A DNA stretch of 52,307 bases from JAHCIE01 sp034431435 (GTDB lineage: Bacteria > Chloroflexota > Anaerolineae > Epilineales > JAHCIE01), in the NCBI GenBank assembly GCA_034431435.1, contig DAOUDG010000077.1:1-52307 (forward strand), given 5' to 3'. Position 1 is the first letter of the stretch, and each line of letters starts with the position of its first letter. A model generated the notes under the pieces. It was not told where the DNA came from and made no database searches. It saw nothing but the letters and a program-made list of their open reading frames with translations. Position numbers and translations under genes: made by a program. Positions 22,771 to 31,190 of this stretch are shown one piece after another.

Positions 22771-22834
22771 CACCCAATGAGGTGAATTCACGACCTTTGC
22801 CCCCTCTTGCGGCACATTAACCCTTTTGGGTGAT
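22770..22834. repeat. Cluster of small palindromes upstream of the secreted-repeat gene
   Basis: TCACC-6-GGTGA (22770-22785) overlaps the -35 region. ATCACCC (22769-22775) is repeated inverted as GGGTGAT (22828-22834), and ACCCTTTTGGGT (22819-22830) is a further palindrome. This is a plausible operator array. The remaining gap 22835-22997 shows nothing I can recognise. Confidence 0.35.
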
Positions 22835-22997
22835 AGGGTTCGATAGTCCCGCTACGCCTCGTTCTGCCTATCAAGACGCTCAGCAGGGCGCTTTGGATGC
22901 GCGGTGCGATCCCAGTTGAGGTAGCGACTGGCATGCCAGCCGACAGACCACTGCGCCCGACGGGCCGAGGCGCTGCCCTGACACGCCCAAACCAGAC

Positions 22998-24020
22998 TCA
23001 CGCTGTGGCGCACATCCACAGGCTGGTGTGGCGGCGCACACAGCCGAGAAGGGCATCGGCCGGCGCGCCGGCCACGCGAAAGGCGGCGCGGGTCAGGCGC
23101 GGCGCGAGGGCCAGCTGCTCGTCGTCCTCGTGGGCGTCGAGCCAGGTCAGTACGCCGAGCCGTGCGCCCAGGTAGCGATAGGTGTCGACGCCCACACCCA
23201 GGCCCAGCGTGCCGCGCACGCGAACCGTCAGACCGACGCGCGCCAGCAGCCGCTCCAGGCTGGCGAAGGTGAAGTACCACAGGTGGTACGGCGGGATCAG
23301 CCACCACACCCGCGAGAACACCAGCCGTCGGTAGCCTTCGAGGTCGTTGGGGACCTGCACGTAGAGCAGACCACCCGGCCGCAGCACGCGGCGGGTCTCA
23401 ACGAGCAGGGCCAGTGGGTCGCGGACATGCTCCAGGACTTCGCGGACGTGAACGATGTCGAAGCAGCCGTCGGGAAAGCCCGCCTCGGCCAGTTCGGTCG
23501 GCACGACCACCAGGCCCTTACTCGCGGCGGATCGGGCGGCAGTAGCGGACGGCTCCACACCGACGGCCGTCCAGCCCGCCTCGCTGGCCGCCGCGAGCAG
23601 GCCGCCACCCCCCGCGCCCACATCCAGGAGGCGCGGGGGGCCTGGTCGATGGGGACTGAGAGCGCCGTACCAGGCGGCCAGGTCCGCGGCGTGGGCGCGC
23701 TCGTAGGCGCGCATACTGGCGGCGCGGATAGCGGCGAGGCGCGGGGGGCCGCCCACTCGTCGGTAGGCAATCAGGGAGTCGCTGGGCAGGCCCCGGTAGG
23801 CTCGCGCGCTGAAGTAGTCGTCGCCGTATAGAGTAGCGAGTTCCTCAGCGCGGGGGCAAGGGTCTACCCGCCCCAGGCCGCACGTCGCGCAGGCCACGAT
23901 CTGGTAGCCTGAGATGGCGGAGGGCTTGACACCGACGTGGGCGGTCTCCTCAGCGGCCGGCTTCCAGTACAACGGCCGAGCGCTGAAATCCCCACACGCC
24001 GGGCAGGGTAGCGGCGTCAT
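22998..24020 (-). CDS. SAM-dependent methyltransferase with N-terminal zinc finger
   Basis: 340 aa. The N-terminus has two Cys pairs, C6-P-A-C9 and C44-A-T-C47, forming a zinc finger of the kind found in sugar and lipid methyltransferases of surface-glycan clusters. The class I SAM domain follows: RLLDVGAGGGGLLAAASEAG (about 130-149), TAVGVEPSATAARSA, CFDIVHVREVLEHVRDP and RVLRPGGLLYVQVPN. PPYHLWYFTFASLERLL is typical of the family. It is the last gene of the six-gene operon and overlaps the preceding stop (ATGA). It probably methylates a sugar or lipid intermediate; the acceptor cannot be read from sequence. Confidence 0.86.
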   Translation of the reverse strand: MTPLPCPACGDFSARPLYWKPAAEETAHVGVKPSAISGYQIVACATCGLGRVDPCPRAEELATLYGDDYFSARAYRGLPSDSLIAYRRVGGPPRLAAIRAASMRAYERAHAADLAAWYGALSPHRPGPPRLLDVGAGGGGLLAAASEAGWTAVGVEPSATAARSAASKGLVVVPTELAEAGFPDGCFDIVHVREVLEHVRDPLALLVETRRVLRPGGLLYVQVPNDLEGYRRLVFSRVWWLIPPYHLWYFTFASLERLLARVGLTVRVRGTLGLGVGVDTYRYLGARLGVLTWLDAHEDDEQLALAPRLTRAAFRVAGAPADALLGCVRRHTSLWMCATA

Positions 24021-24994
24021 GGCTGGGTCGCCGGAGAGACGCCCTCACTCGCCCTGGGGTCCGGCTCCAGCAGGGCGACGTTCCCGAAGTGGCCGGCGAT
24101 GAGCGCCCACAGGGCGTCGCACGCGGTCCATACCACCCGGTACAGGATGGTGACCACAATGGCGACGGGTAGGGGTACGAAGGCCGCCAGGAGCAGGCTC
24201 ATGGCGAACTCCTTCGCCAGCGGGATGAAGGGCAGGAGGAAGCTGACGAAGCCGACCAGAATGGAGATGGTACTGATGAGCAGCAGCGACACGAGGTCGG
24301 TCAGCGGCGCGGGGTAGACGAAGCGCACCACGCCGTAGAAACCCAGCCCCGCCGCCAGCCAGACGATGAGGGTCAACCCCACCCACACCACCAGGTCCAG
24401 GTAGCCGACATTGAAGCTCAGGGGATCGAGCTGCCGCCAGGTGCGAACGCGGTTGATGAGGCGCTCCAGCACGCCCGGCCACAGCGCTACCAGGCCGACA
24501 ACGACGCCGAGGGACGGCAGCCACGGCGGAATCGACGCCAGGAGCGGCGACAGGCGGTTCTCGCCGCCGTCGGCCAGGGGCAGCAGGCCGAGGAAGAAGA
24601 CGATCCCCGAGACAAAGATGATGGCGGCCTCCAGGACCAGGGCGGCCAGCGTGACGCTGCGGCCCACGCCGACGCGCTCGTAGAGCCAGACACGCCCGGC
24701 GGCGTACCAGACCGAGCCGGGGATGCGGCGGGCGAGCAGGGTCGTATAGTAGATGGAGAAGTCCGCGTGGAGGCCAGGCGCGGCCCCGCCCGCGAGACGG
24801 CGGACTGTCAAATGCCAGACCACGAAGGACCAGCCCATCGTCACGGCATGCATCAGGCCGGCGAAGACGAGCCACAGCGGGGCGATGTGCCACTCGAAGC
24901 TCATCAGCTGCTCGCGCTCGCGCCACAGGGTCGGCGTCAGCAGCAGCATGACCAGCGCCACCAGGCCGAGGGTCAGCCAGCGCAGTCGCCTCAC
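24017..24994 (-). CDS. Lysylphosphatidylglycerol-synthase-TM-like integral membrane protein (UPF0104)
   Basis: 325 aa from GTG 24994, whose GTGA overlaps the TGA of the upstream methyltransferase. The open frame continues upstream to 25780, but that part is only a shadow of the methyltransferase. Seven to eight membrane helices follow the LPG_synthase_TM plan: WHIAPLWLVFAGLMHAVTM, FSIYYTTLLARRIPGSVWYA, the R-x-x-L-YER patch RVWLYERVGVG and the late ISILVGFVSFLLPFIPLA. Family members move lipids across the membrane (as in MprF) or act in polysaccharide pathways. The catalytic domain of MprF is absent, so a flippase-like role in the glycan or lipid pathway of this operon is inferred. Confidence 0.78.
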   Translation of the reverse strand: MRRLRWLTLGLVALVMLLLTPTLWREREQLMSFEWHIAPLWLVFAGLMHAVTMGWSFVVWHLTVRRLAGGAAPGLHADFSIYYTTLLARRIPGSVWYAAGRVWLYERVGVGRSVTLAALVLEAAIIFVSGIVFFLGLLPLADGGENRLSPLLASIPPWLPSLGVVVGLVALWPGVLERLINRVRTWRQLDPLSFNVGYLDLVVWVGLTLIVWLAAGLGFYGVVRFVYPAPLTDLVSLLLISTISILVGFVSFLLPFIPLAKEFAMSLLLAAFVPLPVAIVVTILYRVVWTACDALWALIAGHFGNVALLEPDPRASEGVSPATQP

Positions 24995-25923
24995 GCCGCG
25001 CTCCCCGCTACCCGTTCCAGAACGACGAGGGCTTTGGTAGCGATAACCTCGCGGCCCGTGGTCGTCGCGGCCAGTCGGCGCAGCAGGCCATCGGCGGCGC
25101 GCGGGGCGGCGCCGAGGGGACCCAGGCGCGCGGCGGCGCGCGGCAGGAACTTGTAGCCGACGGGGTAGAGTTGGCGGCTCACCACGCGCAGGGGCAGCGC
25201 GGCGATGAGAGCGTCGAACTCGGCCAGAGTCAGCTTGTTGACGTGGGGCAGGCTGGTCTCGCCGCGCAGGTCGAGGCGCAGGAAGGCCGGGTAGCGCTCG
25301 TTGAGCCGCTTGCGGGCCTCGATACGGTTGACGGCGGCGATGAGGGTCTGGTCCGAGAACAGCAGATGCGGCCAGGGGAAGCGAATCCAGCGCTCCAGGT
25401 GCGGCCCCCACGCGCTCCAGTAGGGGGGAAAGCGCAGGTAGGCGCGGCCGCCGACGCGCAGCACCCGCGCCAGTTCGGCCAGGGCGGGCGCGACAGGCTG
25501 GATGTGCTCGAAGGCGTGGATGGATACTACGGTGTCGATGCTGGCGTCGGGCAGCGGCGCGCAGGTCGCGTCGCCGGCGACGAAGGCGACGCGGGCGGCG
25601 GCCGGGTCGTCGGCGGCCAGGGCGCGCAGACGGGCCACCGAGCGCGTGACGTTGTGCTGTTCCAGTTCCAGCCCGATGACGCGGGCCGCGCCCAGTCGCG
25701 CGTAGAGGAGCGACTTGGCCCCGGAGCCGCTGCCGATGTCCAAGACGCGCTGCCCGCGCAGGTCCAGGGGCGGCTGCCATTCCGGCGTCATGGCCTCGCC
25801 GTCGGCGTATTCCCAGTCGAAGTGGCGCGCCTCGTCGGCCATCGCCTCGAGCAGAACCACGTGCTGGGGGAAGTCGGGGACACAGGCGTTGATGGCGTGG
25901 ACGGCCATCTCAGCGACGGTCAC
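24991..25923 (-). CDS. Class I SAM-dependent methyltransferase
   Basis: 310 aa. GTG 25923 is chosen because GGAGG lies 8 nt upstream; ATG 25908 is the alternative. The SAM motif is RVLDIGSGSGAKSLLYARLG (about 59-78), with ARVIGLELEQHNV as the ribose-binding strand and VSIHAFEHIQPVAPALAEL and RVLRVGGRAYLRFPPYWSAW following. The C-terminal part (GETSLPHVNKLTLAEFDAL) is typical of methyltransferases in surface-polysaccharide clusters. It overlaps the epimerase by 14 nt and the membrane-protein gene by 4 nt. The acceptor is unknown; a sugar intermediate is likely from context. Confidence 0.85.
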   Translation of the reverse strand: MTVAEMAVHAINACVPDFPQHVVLLEAMADEARHFDWEYADGEAMTPEWQPPLDLRGQRVLDIGSGSGAKSLLYARLGAARVIGLELEQHNVTRSVARLRALAADDPAAARVAFVAGDATCAPLPDASIDTVVSIHAFEHIQPVAPALAELARVLRVGGRAYLRFPPYWSAWGPHLERWIRFPWPHLLFSDQTLIAAVNRIEARKRLNERYPAFLRLDLRGETSLPHVNKLTLAEFDALIAALPLRVVSRQLYPVGYKFLPRAAARLGPLGAAPRAADGLLRRLAATTTGREVIATKALVVLERVAGSAA

Positions 25924-26905
25924 GCGACGCCTCCACGGCCAGTTGACCTCTGGCCCAGGCGACGGTGCGCGCCATGCCGTCGCCGAAGCTGACGCGCGGC
26001 GTCCAGCCGATGGCGTCGTGCAGGCGGCGCGTGTCGGCCTCCATGTGCTCCTGGTCGCCGGGGCGGCGAGGCCCCCAGGCCAGCGGGTAGTCGGCGCGGT
26101 GGCGGCCGATGGCGGCCAGTACGGCGTCCACCAGCTCGTTGATGGTACGCCGCTTCCCCTCGCCCAGGTTGAACACCTGGTTGAAGGTGGCGGGCGCGTC
26201 GATGGCAGCCAGCCAGGCGTCGGCTACGTCGTCGATGTGGGCAAAGTCGCGCGACTGCTCGCCCGTGCCGTGGATGGTAATGGGCGCGCCCGCCAGCGCC
26301 AGGCCGACGAAGTAGCCCGCCACCCCCTGGTAGGGGTTGTCGAGGCGCTGCCGCTCGCCGTAGACGTTGAACATGCGGAAGGCGGTGGCGTGGAAGGGTG
26401 CGGCCAGGTCGGGCCGCGCCGCCGTCGCCAGCACAAACCGCTCGGCGGCGTACTTGGAGATGCCATAGTAGGACAGGGGGCGGGGGGCCTCATCCTCGCT
26501 GACGGGCAGCCGCGCGGGGTGGCCGTAGACGGTCATGGACGAGGCGAACAGCAGACGCGGGACACGCTGCTCCACGCACGCCTGGACCACGTTCATCGTG
26601 CCCAGGGCGTTGGTCGCAAAGTCGCCCTGGGGGTCGGCAAAGGAGCGCATGGTAGACGCCTGCCCCGCGACGTGGAAGACAACGTCGTAGCGGCGGCTGA
26701 AGGCGGCGCGCACGTCATCGACCGACGCCGTGTCGCCGCGCTGGTAGGTCGCGTCGGGGGGAACGTTGGCGCGCAGGCCAGTCGATTCGTTGTCGAGGAT
26801 GTGGACGTGATAGCCAGCGGCGAGGAGCCGCTCGGCCATGTGGCTGCCGATAAAGCCCGCGCCCCCGGTAACCAGGGCGGCGCGGGCCGCAGGGGTTGCT
26901 GTCAC
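25910..26905 (-). CDS. NAD-dependent epimerase/dehydratase (GalE-like)
   Basis: 331 aa from GTG 26905 with CGGAG upstream. Extended SDR enzyme: the NAD-binding GGAGFIGS (14-21), the D38-N pair in HILDNESTG, the FHVAGQAS strand, catalytic Ser in LFASSMTVYG, and Y147-x3-K151 in SYYGISKYAAERF. The substrate-side motif FRMFNVYGERQRLDNPY and RDFAHIDDVADAW are those of UDP-glucose 4-epimerase and UDP-glucuronate epimerase-like enzymes. It supplies a nucleotide sugar, presumably for the neighbouring GT2. The exact sugar is not determined. It lies 21 nt downstream of the GT2 stop. Confidence 0.9.
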   Translation of the reverse strand: MTATPAARAALVTGGAGFIGSHMAERLLAAGYHVHILDNESTGLRANVPPDATYQRGDTASVDDVRAAFSRRYDVVFHVAGQASTMRSFADPQGDFATNALGTMNVVQACVEQRVPRLLFASSMTVYGHPARLPVSEDEAPRPLSYYGISKYAAERFVLATAARPDLAAPFHATAFRMFNVYGERQRLDNPYQGVAGYFVGLALAGAPITIHGTGEQSRDFAHIDDVADAWLAAIDAPATFNQVFNLGEGKRRTINELVDAVLAAIGRHRADYPLAWGPRRPGDQEHMEADTRRLHDAIGWTPRVSFGDGMARTVAWARGQLAVEASRDRR

Positions 26906-26926
26906 AGATACTCCGAAGTGGCGTGT

Positions 26927-27787
26927 CTACTTCCGTTCGAGCCAGCCGCGCGTGACGGCGCGGGCCTTGACCCACGCGATGCGCGCGTCGAGGGCCAGCA
27001 GGTCGAATCGCCCGTCGGCCACGTCGCGCAGCGGCTGGGTCGTCAGGCCGCGCAGTGCGCCGCCGTACAGCCGCCAGGGCTGGTCGCCGTGGCCGCGCCG
27101 CACCACAGCCGCCCAATAATACCACCGCTCCATCGTCTTCACCAAACTCTCGACGCTGTCGGCGCGCTGGTGATAGACCAGGGCGGCCGGGGTGTACACC
27201 AGGCGATAGCCCGCGGCACGCAGGCGAAGCCCCATCTCCACATCCTCGGCGTTGGTGCGTAGCGCCGTGTTGAAGCCGCCGACTCGCAGCAGGGCGGCGC
27301 GGCGATAGGCGGCGCACAGGCCAAACAGGAAGGGCGCGGACTCCAGCGGACGCGGGCCGAACCATTGGCGGGCGTGGCGGGCGCGCCACTCGTCGGCCAG
27401 GGTTTCGCGGTGGGCCTCGATGCCGCCGCCGCCGACGCCCGCGATGTCGGACGCGCTGAACCCCGCCAGGAGCGTCTCGACCAGGCGCGGGTCGGCTGTG
27501 GCGTCAACGTCGATGAAGACTACGATATCACCCGCCGCCGCTACCAGGGCCGTGTTACGGCCCACGGCCAGGCCCCGGTTCACGGCGTGACGTACGACCC
27601 GCGCGCCCGCCGCCGCGGCAAGGTCGGCCGAGGCGTCGCTGGAGCCGTCGTCGATGACGAGCACCTCGTCGGGCGGGCGAGTCTGATGCCACAGTGAGCG
27701 CACGGTGGCGTGAATCCACCGCGCGCCGTTATAGCAAGGGATAGCCGCCGTGACGCGCACGGCGGGAGTGGGGGCCGCGAGGCTCAC
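26927..27787 (-). CDS. Glycosyltransferase family 2
   Basis: 286 aa from GTG 27787, whose GTGA overlaps the TGA of the subtilase-like gene; the frame extension to 27973 lies inside that gene and is low complexity. GT-A fold motifs are VTAAIPCYNGARWIHATVRS, VLVIDDGSSDASAD (46-54), FIDVDATADP with the D-x-D at 93-95, and the acceptor-side NAEDVEMGLRLRAAGYRLVY. There is no membrane helix except perhaps a short amphipathic tail. It probably adds a sugar to a lipid- or protein-linked glycan on the cytoplasmic face, fed by the epimerase next door. Confidence 0.9.
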   Translation of the reverse strand: MSLAAPTPAVRVTAAIPCYNGARWIHATVRSLWHQTRPPDEVLVIDDGSSDASADLAAAAGARVVRHAVNRGLAVGRNTALVAAAGDIVVFIDVDATADPRLVETLLAGFSASDIAGVGGGGIEAHRETLADEWRARHARQWFGPRPLESAPFLFGLCAAYRRAALLRVGGFNTALRTNAEDVEMGLRLRAAGYRLVYTPAALVYHQRADSVESLVKTMERWYYWAAVVRRGHGDQPWRLYGGALRGLTTQPLRDVADGRFDLLALDARIAWVKARAVTRGWLERK

Positions 27788-30234
27788 GACGTTGGCGGCT
27801 GGCCGTTGGCTTGTAGCAGCGGCAGGAAGAGGCGGGCGGGCATGGTGTCTACGGGGATCTCGACGGTCATCTCGCGGGGCGTCGCCAGGGGCATGGCGCT
27901 GCGCACGCTGAGGCGCGGCTTGTAGAACGCCCCCAGGGGTCGCTGGTTCGCGCCCGCGCCCAGGTCGACGCACACGTCGGCGTAGGAGGGCAGATCGCCC
28001 TGCATGTCGGGGGTCACTCGCGAGCCGCGACTGGAATATGGCCCGCTAACCGACACCCAATCTTCGTCGCCCGGCGCGACGCGCACCGTCCAGGTCACCG
28101 CGCCGGTGCGCGTGTTCAGGAGGCGCGTACACTGGCGGCCGGCCTGCAAGGCGGTCACGCCCGGCGTGGTGAACGCGCCGCGCATGTCGTGGGGCGTCTC
28201 CCATAGCGCCTTCTCGACGTTGAGGCGACCCGCGCCCACCCAGTTGTTGCGGGGCGTGATGTCCGTCAGGTCGTCGTAGGGGTGATTGGCGGTGTCGACC
28301 TTGTCAGCGGTGGTCTTGAGAATGGCCTGTACTTGCAGCGCGCTCAGGTTGGGGTTCACCGACCATACCAGCGCCGCCGCGCCCGCCACCTGGGCCGCTG
28401 CCACGGCCGTGTCGCCATCCGCGTAGTCAGGGTCGAGACAGCCGGGGCACCAGGTACTGTTGCGGATGTTGCTGCTGTAGAGCGTCGTACGGCCCGGCGC
28501 TGACAGGTCCACGTACTCCCGCGCGTAGGCGGCTTCCCAATGCCGGTCGCTCTCGTCGGTGGCCGACACGGCCAGCGGAAGGCCGCCCGGCACACCGGCC
28601 GGTAGCAGGCGGGCATCGGGGCCAGCCCCCGAGTTGAGGTCGCCCACCGGGGCGACCACGAGGATGTTGGCGGCGGCCGCCGCGCTGATCTCAGTGCGGA
28701 AGGCGCGCTCGGTTTCCGCCTCAAGGCCATTGGCATCGATGGGCAGGCTGACAAGGATGATGCGCGCGCCGTGGGTTCGCGCGTAGGCCATGGCTTCGAT
28801 CACCGCTCCGACCGGGGCTTGCCACTCGTCGCCGTTGGGCGTCGAAACCAGCGCGGTTACCTTGAGGGGCATGATTTTCGCGCCCCAGTTGACGCCGACC
28901 ATGTCGCACGGCTCGCCGCACAGGGACGCGTTGTTGCGGGCATTGGCGGCGATCAACCCGGTGAGGAACGTCCCATAGCCAAAATCGTCGTCGGCGTCGG
29001 GCTTGCGGTACACGAAGTCGTAGCCCGGCGCGAGTCGCCCGGCGAATTCGGGATGCGAGGTATCCGCACCGGTGCTGATGACCGCGACAACGGTGCTATC
29101 GCCGGTGGTGATGTTCCACGCGCCAGTGGCCTTGATGTCGGCCGTGGCTGCCCCCTGGTAGGCGCGGGTGTGGTCCCATTGCCACAGCTCACGCGGGTAG
29201 AAGCTATCCTCGGTGGGCGCGGTGACGATCTGGAACCTGAGCGGGATGGGCACGCGGGTATTTGGGTCGCTGCTCACCACGCGCGTCTCGTAGCAGCCCA
29301 CCGGCAGGTTGAGCGTGCTCAGCGGCCAGGCCACGCTACCGGTGGTCTTTACCGTCACCAGGGGCGAGGTGATCGCGCCGAGCACCTCGTCGTCACGCAT
29401 GTTGAAGCCGAGGCTGAACAACTGGGCGCGCAGCTGCTGCTCCGGCAGATTCTCGTAGTTGACGTTGATGTAGACGGTGCTGTTGGCATTGAAGCGCGGG
29501 CCGTTGCAGCGCCCCATCTGCTCGGCGGCCCCGGCCGGCACGGGGCCAAAGCGCGTGTCGCTCAGCCAAAAGCGGCTCAGGATGGGCGGCGGGGGTGCGG
29601 TGGGCGTCATCGTTGCGGTGGCGGTAGTGGTCGCGGTACTCGTCGCGCCCGGCGTGCTGCTGGCAGCCAGGGTGGCCGTGGCGGTAGTGGTCGCGGTACT
29701 CGTCGCGCCCGGCGTGCTGCTGGCGGCCGGAGCGCCTGTCGCGGTCGCGGTGGGGGTGGCCGTGGCCAGCACGGGCAGCGTGGCGGTGGCGGTCGGGGTC
29801 GGGGTGGCGGTGGCGGTGGCGGTGGCGGTGGCGGTGGCGGTCACCGCGCCCACGTTGTCGACTGCCTGGGGCGCGAGGATGGCCCCGGCGCGAGCGCGGG
29901 CGGCGCGGCCCGGCCACCTGAGACCCACCATCTGCTCGCGAATGGCATACGCCACCGAGGGCTCAGCGCGGAGGTCAGCCAACGCGGTTGACGCATCGGC
30001 TACCGAGAGGCGATAGACACCCGTCACCTCGCTAAGGGGCGGGTAGGCCGCCAGGAGGCGCGCTACGTCGGCCGCTGGCGCATCAGGCTGGAAGCGAACG
30101 AGAATCTGATTCGGCTGCGAGACGATGGGGGTAGGCTGGGGCTGCCGACCAGGGTCAGCGGTGACGGTCAGCGGCGTGAGCAGCGCCAGAGCAACCACAA
30201 GGCTGCGCAGGAAGCCCACCACGGGGCGCGGCAT
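27784..30234 (-). CDS. Secreted subtilisin-fold protein lacking all catalytic residues (pseudo-subtilase)
   Basis: 816 aa, with a signal peptide (1-25) and a propeptide-like region (40-103). A Thr/Ala/Pro linker (130-215) carries a 20-residue tandem repeat, and a beta module (about 218-337) is shared with the island at 38-48 kb. The S8 fold occupies about 343-680. The three catalytic blocks are recognisable but mutated: VAVISTGAD has S387 for Asp, DFGYGTFLTG has Y420 for His, and DTAVAAAQVAG has A610 for Ser. The oxyanion Asn is Asp in VVAPVGD. It should therefore not be a protease and may bind peptides or act as a scaffold. It ends ARLFLPLLQANG. First gene of the six-gene glycan operon. Confidence 0.87.
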   Translation of the reverse strand: MPRPVVGFLRSLVVALALLTPLTVTADPGRQPQPTPIVSQPNQILVRFQPDAPAADVARLLAAYPPLSEVTGVYRLSVADASTALADLRAEPSVAYAIREQMVGLRWPGRAARARAGAILAPQAVDNVGAVTATATATATATATPTPTATATLPVLATATPTATATGAPAASSTPGATSTATTTATATLAASSTPGATSTATTTATATMTPTAPPPPILSRFWLSDTRFGPVPAGAAEQMGRCNGPRFNANSTVYINVNYENLPEQQLRAQLFSLGFNMRDDEVLGAITSPLVTVKTTGSVAWPLSTLNLPVGCYETRVVSSDPNTRVPIPLRFQIVTAPTEDSFYPRELWQWDHTRAYQGAATADIKATGAWNITTGDSTVVAVISTGADTSHPEFAGRLAPGYDFVYRKPDADDDFGYGTFLTGLIAANARNNASLCGEPCDMVGVNWGAKIMPLKVTALVSTPNGDEWQAPVGAVIEAMAYARTHGARIILVSLPIDANGLEAETERAFRTEISAAAAANILVVAPVGDLNSGAGPDARLLPAGVPGGLPLAVSATDESDRHWEAAYAREYVDLSAPGRTTLYSSNIRNSTWCPGCLDPDYADGDTAVAAAQVAGAAALVWSVNPNLSALQVQAILKTTADKVDTANHPYDDLTDITPRNNWVGAGRLNVEKALWETPHDMRGAFTTPGVTALQAGRQCTRLLNTRTGAVTWTVRVAPGDEDWVSVSGPYSSRGSRVTPDMQGDLPSYADVCVDLGAGANQRPLGAFYKPRLSVRSAMPLATPREMTVEIPVDTMPARLFLPLLQANGQPPTS
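29618..29728. repeat. 60-bp tandem repeat inside the pseudo-subtilase linker
   Basis: Segments 29618-29668 and 29678-29728 are the same over 51 bp apart from one base, at a 60-bp period. They encode two copies of AASSTPGATSTATTTATAT. Being a multiple of three, copy change would alter linker length without breaking the frame. Confidence 0.85.
29803..29840. repeat. GGTGGC hexanucleotide run encoding (Ala-Thr)n
   Basis: Six perfect GGTGGC units plus two bases, read on the minus strand as alternating Ala and Thr codons. Hexamer slippage would keep the frame and only lengthen or shorten the linker. Confidence 0.9.
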
Positions 30235-30296
30235 TTAGAACTTCTCCATGATTCTTGCCTGACAACGAACAGGCGCCAGACAAGCAAGCGGCGGTC

Positions 30297-30325
30297 AGTT
30301 TAGCATAACTTTCGTGAAAGAACAA
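30297..30325 (-). promoter_or_regulatory. Sigma70-like promoter for the pseudo-subtilase/glycan operon
   Basis: On the minus strand TTGTTC (30320-30325), 17 bp, TAAACT (30297-30302), with a leader of about 55 nt and the ribosome site GGAGAAG before ATG 30234. The interval 30326-30465 shows nothing further. Confidence 0.6.
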
Positions 30326-30465
30326 GTTCGCGGTGTGAGGACGAGCGGACCTGGTTACGAAGTGGCGACTCATCAGGAATGACGCTCAGCCGCGCTTCCG
30401 GTTACGAGGCGCGGGAAAACTCGCGCAGTCTCATTTCGCGGGCTGCTGAGGTCCCCACGACGAAC

Positions 30466-31113
30466 TTAGCCCTCGGTGGGATTGTCCAGCATCAGGCCGT
30501 GGCCGCGCAGCGTCACGATATACTCGCGCGTGTCCAACTCGCGCAGGCGGTCACGCAGGCGGCGCACGAGGGCATCGACGGCCTGTTCCGATACACCGAC
30601 GGCGGCATCGGACCACACCGCGCGAATGACGTCATCGCGGGCGCAGACGCTATTGGCATGGAGGTAGAGGAACGACAGCAGCTGGTATTGGGGGGCCGAC
30701 AGGGGCGGGTTCAGCTCGATGCCATTCACCGACACCCGCTTGGTCGCCTCGTCGATGTGAACGCCCGCGTGGCGGTTGGGTGACGGTGGCAGCGGGGCTG
30801 TGGACTCGGCATCGACAAACAGCAGCTTGAAGCGCATGGCGACGCTGATCTCGTCGCCGTCGGTCAAGGTGTAGGGTTCCTGGAGCGCCCGGCCATTGAC
30901 GAAGGTCCTGTTCTTGCTGCCCTCGTCCACCAGGACGAACTGCCCGCCGCGCCGCTCGATACGGGCATGGCGGCGCGACACCTCGCGCGCTTCCAGAGTT
31001 ATGTCGCTTTCGGGTGTGCGCCCAATGGTAACGACCGCCTTGTCTAGCGGCCACTCGTGATTCTCGCCCTCGCTGGTGCGAAGGATGAGCATCGGCGCTT
31101 CTTTCACAGCCAT
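30466..31113 (-). CDS. FHA domain / winged-helix transcriptional regulator
   Basis: 215 aa with AAGGGA upstream of ATG. The FHA domain (about 8-100) binds phosphothreonine peptides; its key residues are visible as TIGR (29-32), SRRHARI (46-52) and SKNRTFVNG (66-74). The C-terminal half (about 118-211) is an OmpR/PhoB-type winged helix: LSAPQYQLLSFLYLHANSVC, then DDVIRAVWSD, VSEQAVDALVRRLRDRLREL and YIVTLRGHGLML. So DNA binding is probably controlled by docking to a phosphorylated protein instead of by a receiver domain. It is divergent from a Ser/Thr kinase across 77 bp, the likely source of that phosphate. Confidence 0.9.
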   Translation of the reverse strand: MAVKEAPMLILRTSEGENHEWPLDKAVVTIGRTPESDITLEAREVSRRHARIERRGGQFVLVDEGSKNRTFVNGRALQEPYTLTDGDEISVAMRFKLLFVDAESTAPLPPSPNRHAGVHIDEATKRVSVNGIELNPPLSAPQYQLLSFLYLHANSVCARDDVIRAVWSDAAVGVSEQAVDALVRRLRDRLRELDTREYIVTLRGHGLMLDNPTEG

Positions 31114-31134
31114 GACGTATCCCTTGCCGGATGC

Positions 31135-31163
31135 TTGACACCCGCGCGCGGCGTGCCTATCCT
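31135..31163 (+). promoter_or_regulatory. Consensus promoter for the Ser/Thr kinase
   Basis: Perfect TTGACA (31135-31140), 17 bp, TATCCT (31158-31163). It lies inside the longest frame from 31131 and so fixes the kinase start downstream, at GTG 31191. Confidence 0.8.
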
Positions 31164-31190
31164 TGTGCCACCTGGGCCGAGGAGGATGGC

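Noticed and set aside
21053..22780. 575-aa plus-strand open frame
   Set aside because: It is antisense to the secreted-repeat gene, which has a signal peptide and ribosome site. The translation is Arg/Gly/Ala/Val rich with no motif, as expected of a high-GC shadow frame.
22852..23307. 151-aa minus-strand open frame at the end of the methyltransferase
   Set aside because: It overlaps the zinc-finger methyltransferase in another frame, lacks motifs and has shadow-like composition.
25715..27262. 515-aa plus-strand open frame
   Set aside because: Antisense to a methyltransferase, epimerase and GT2 gene that all show clear family motifs.
29618..29728. CRISPR-like repeat
   Set aside because: Only two units, no unique spacers, and the repeat is coding in frame within a linker.
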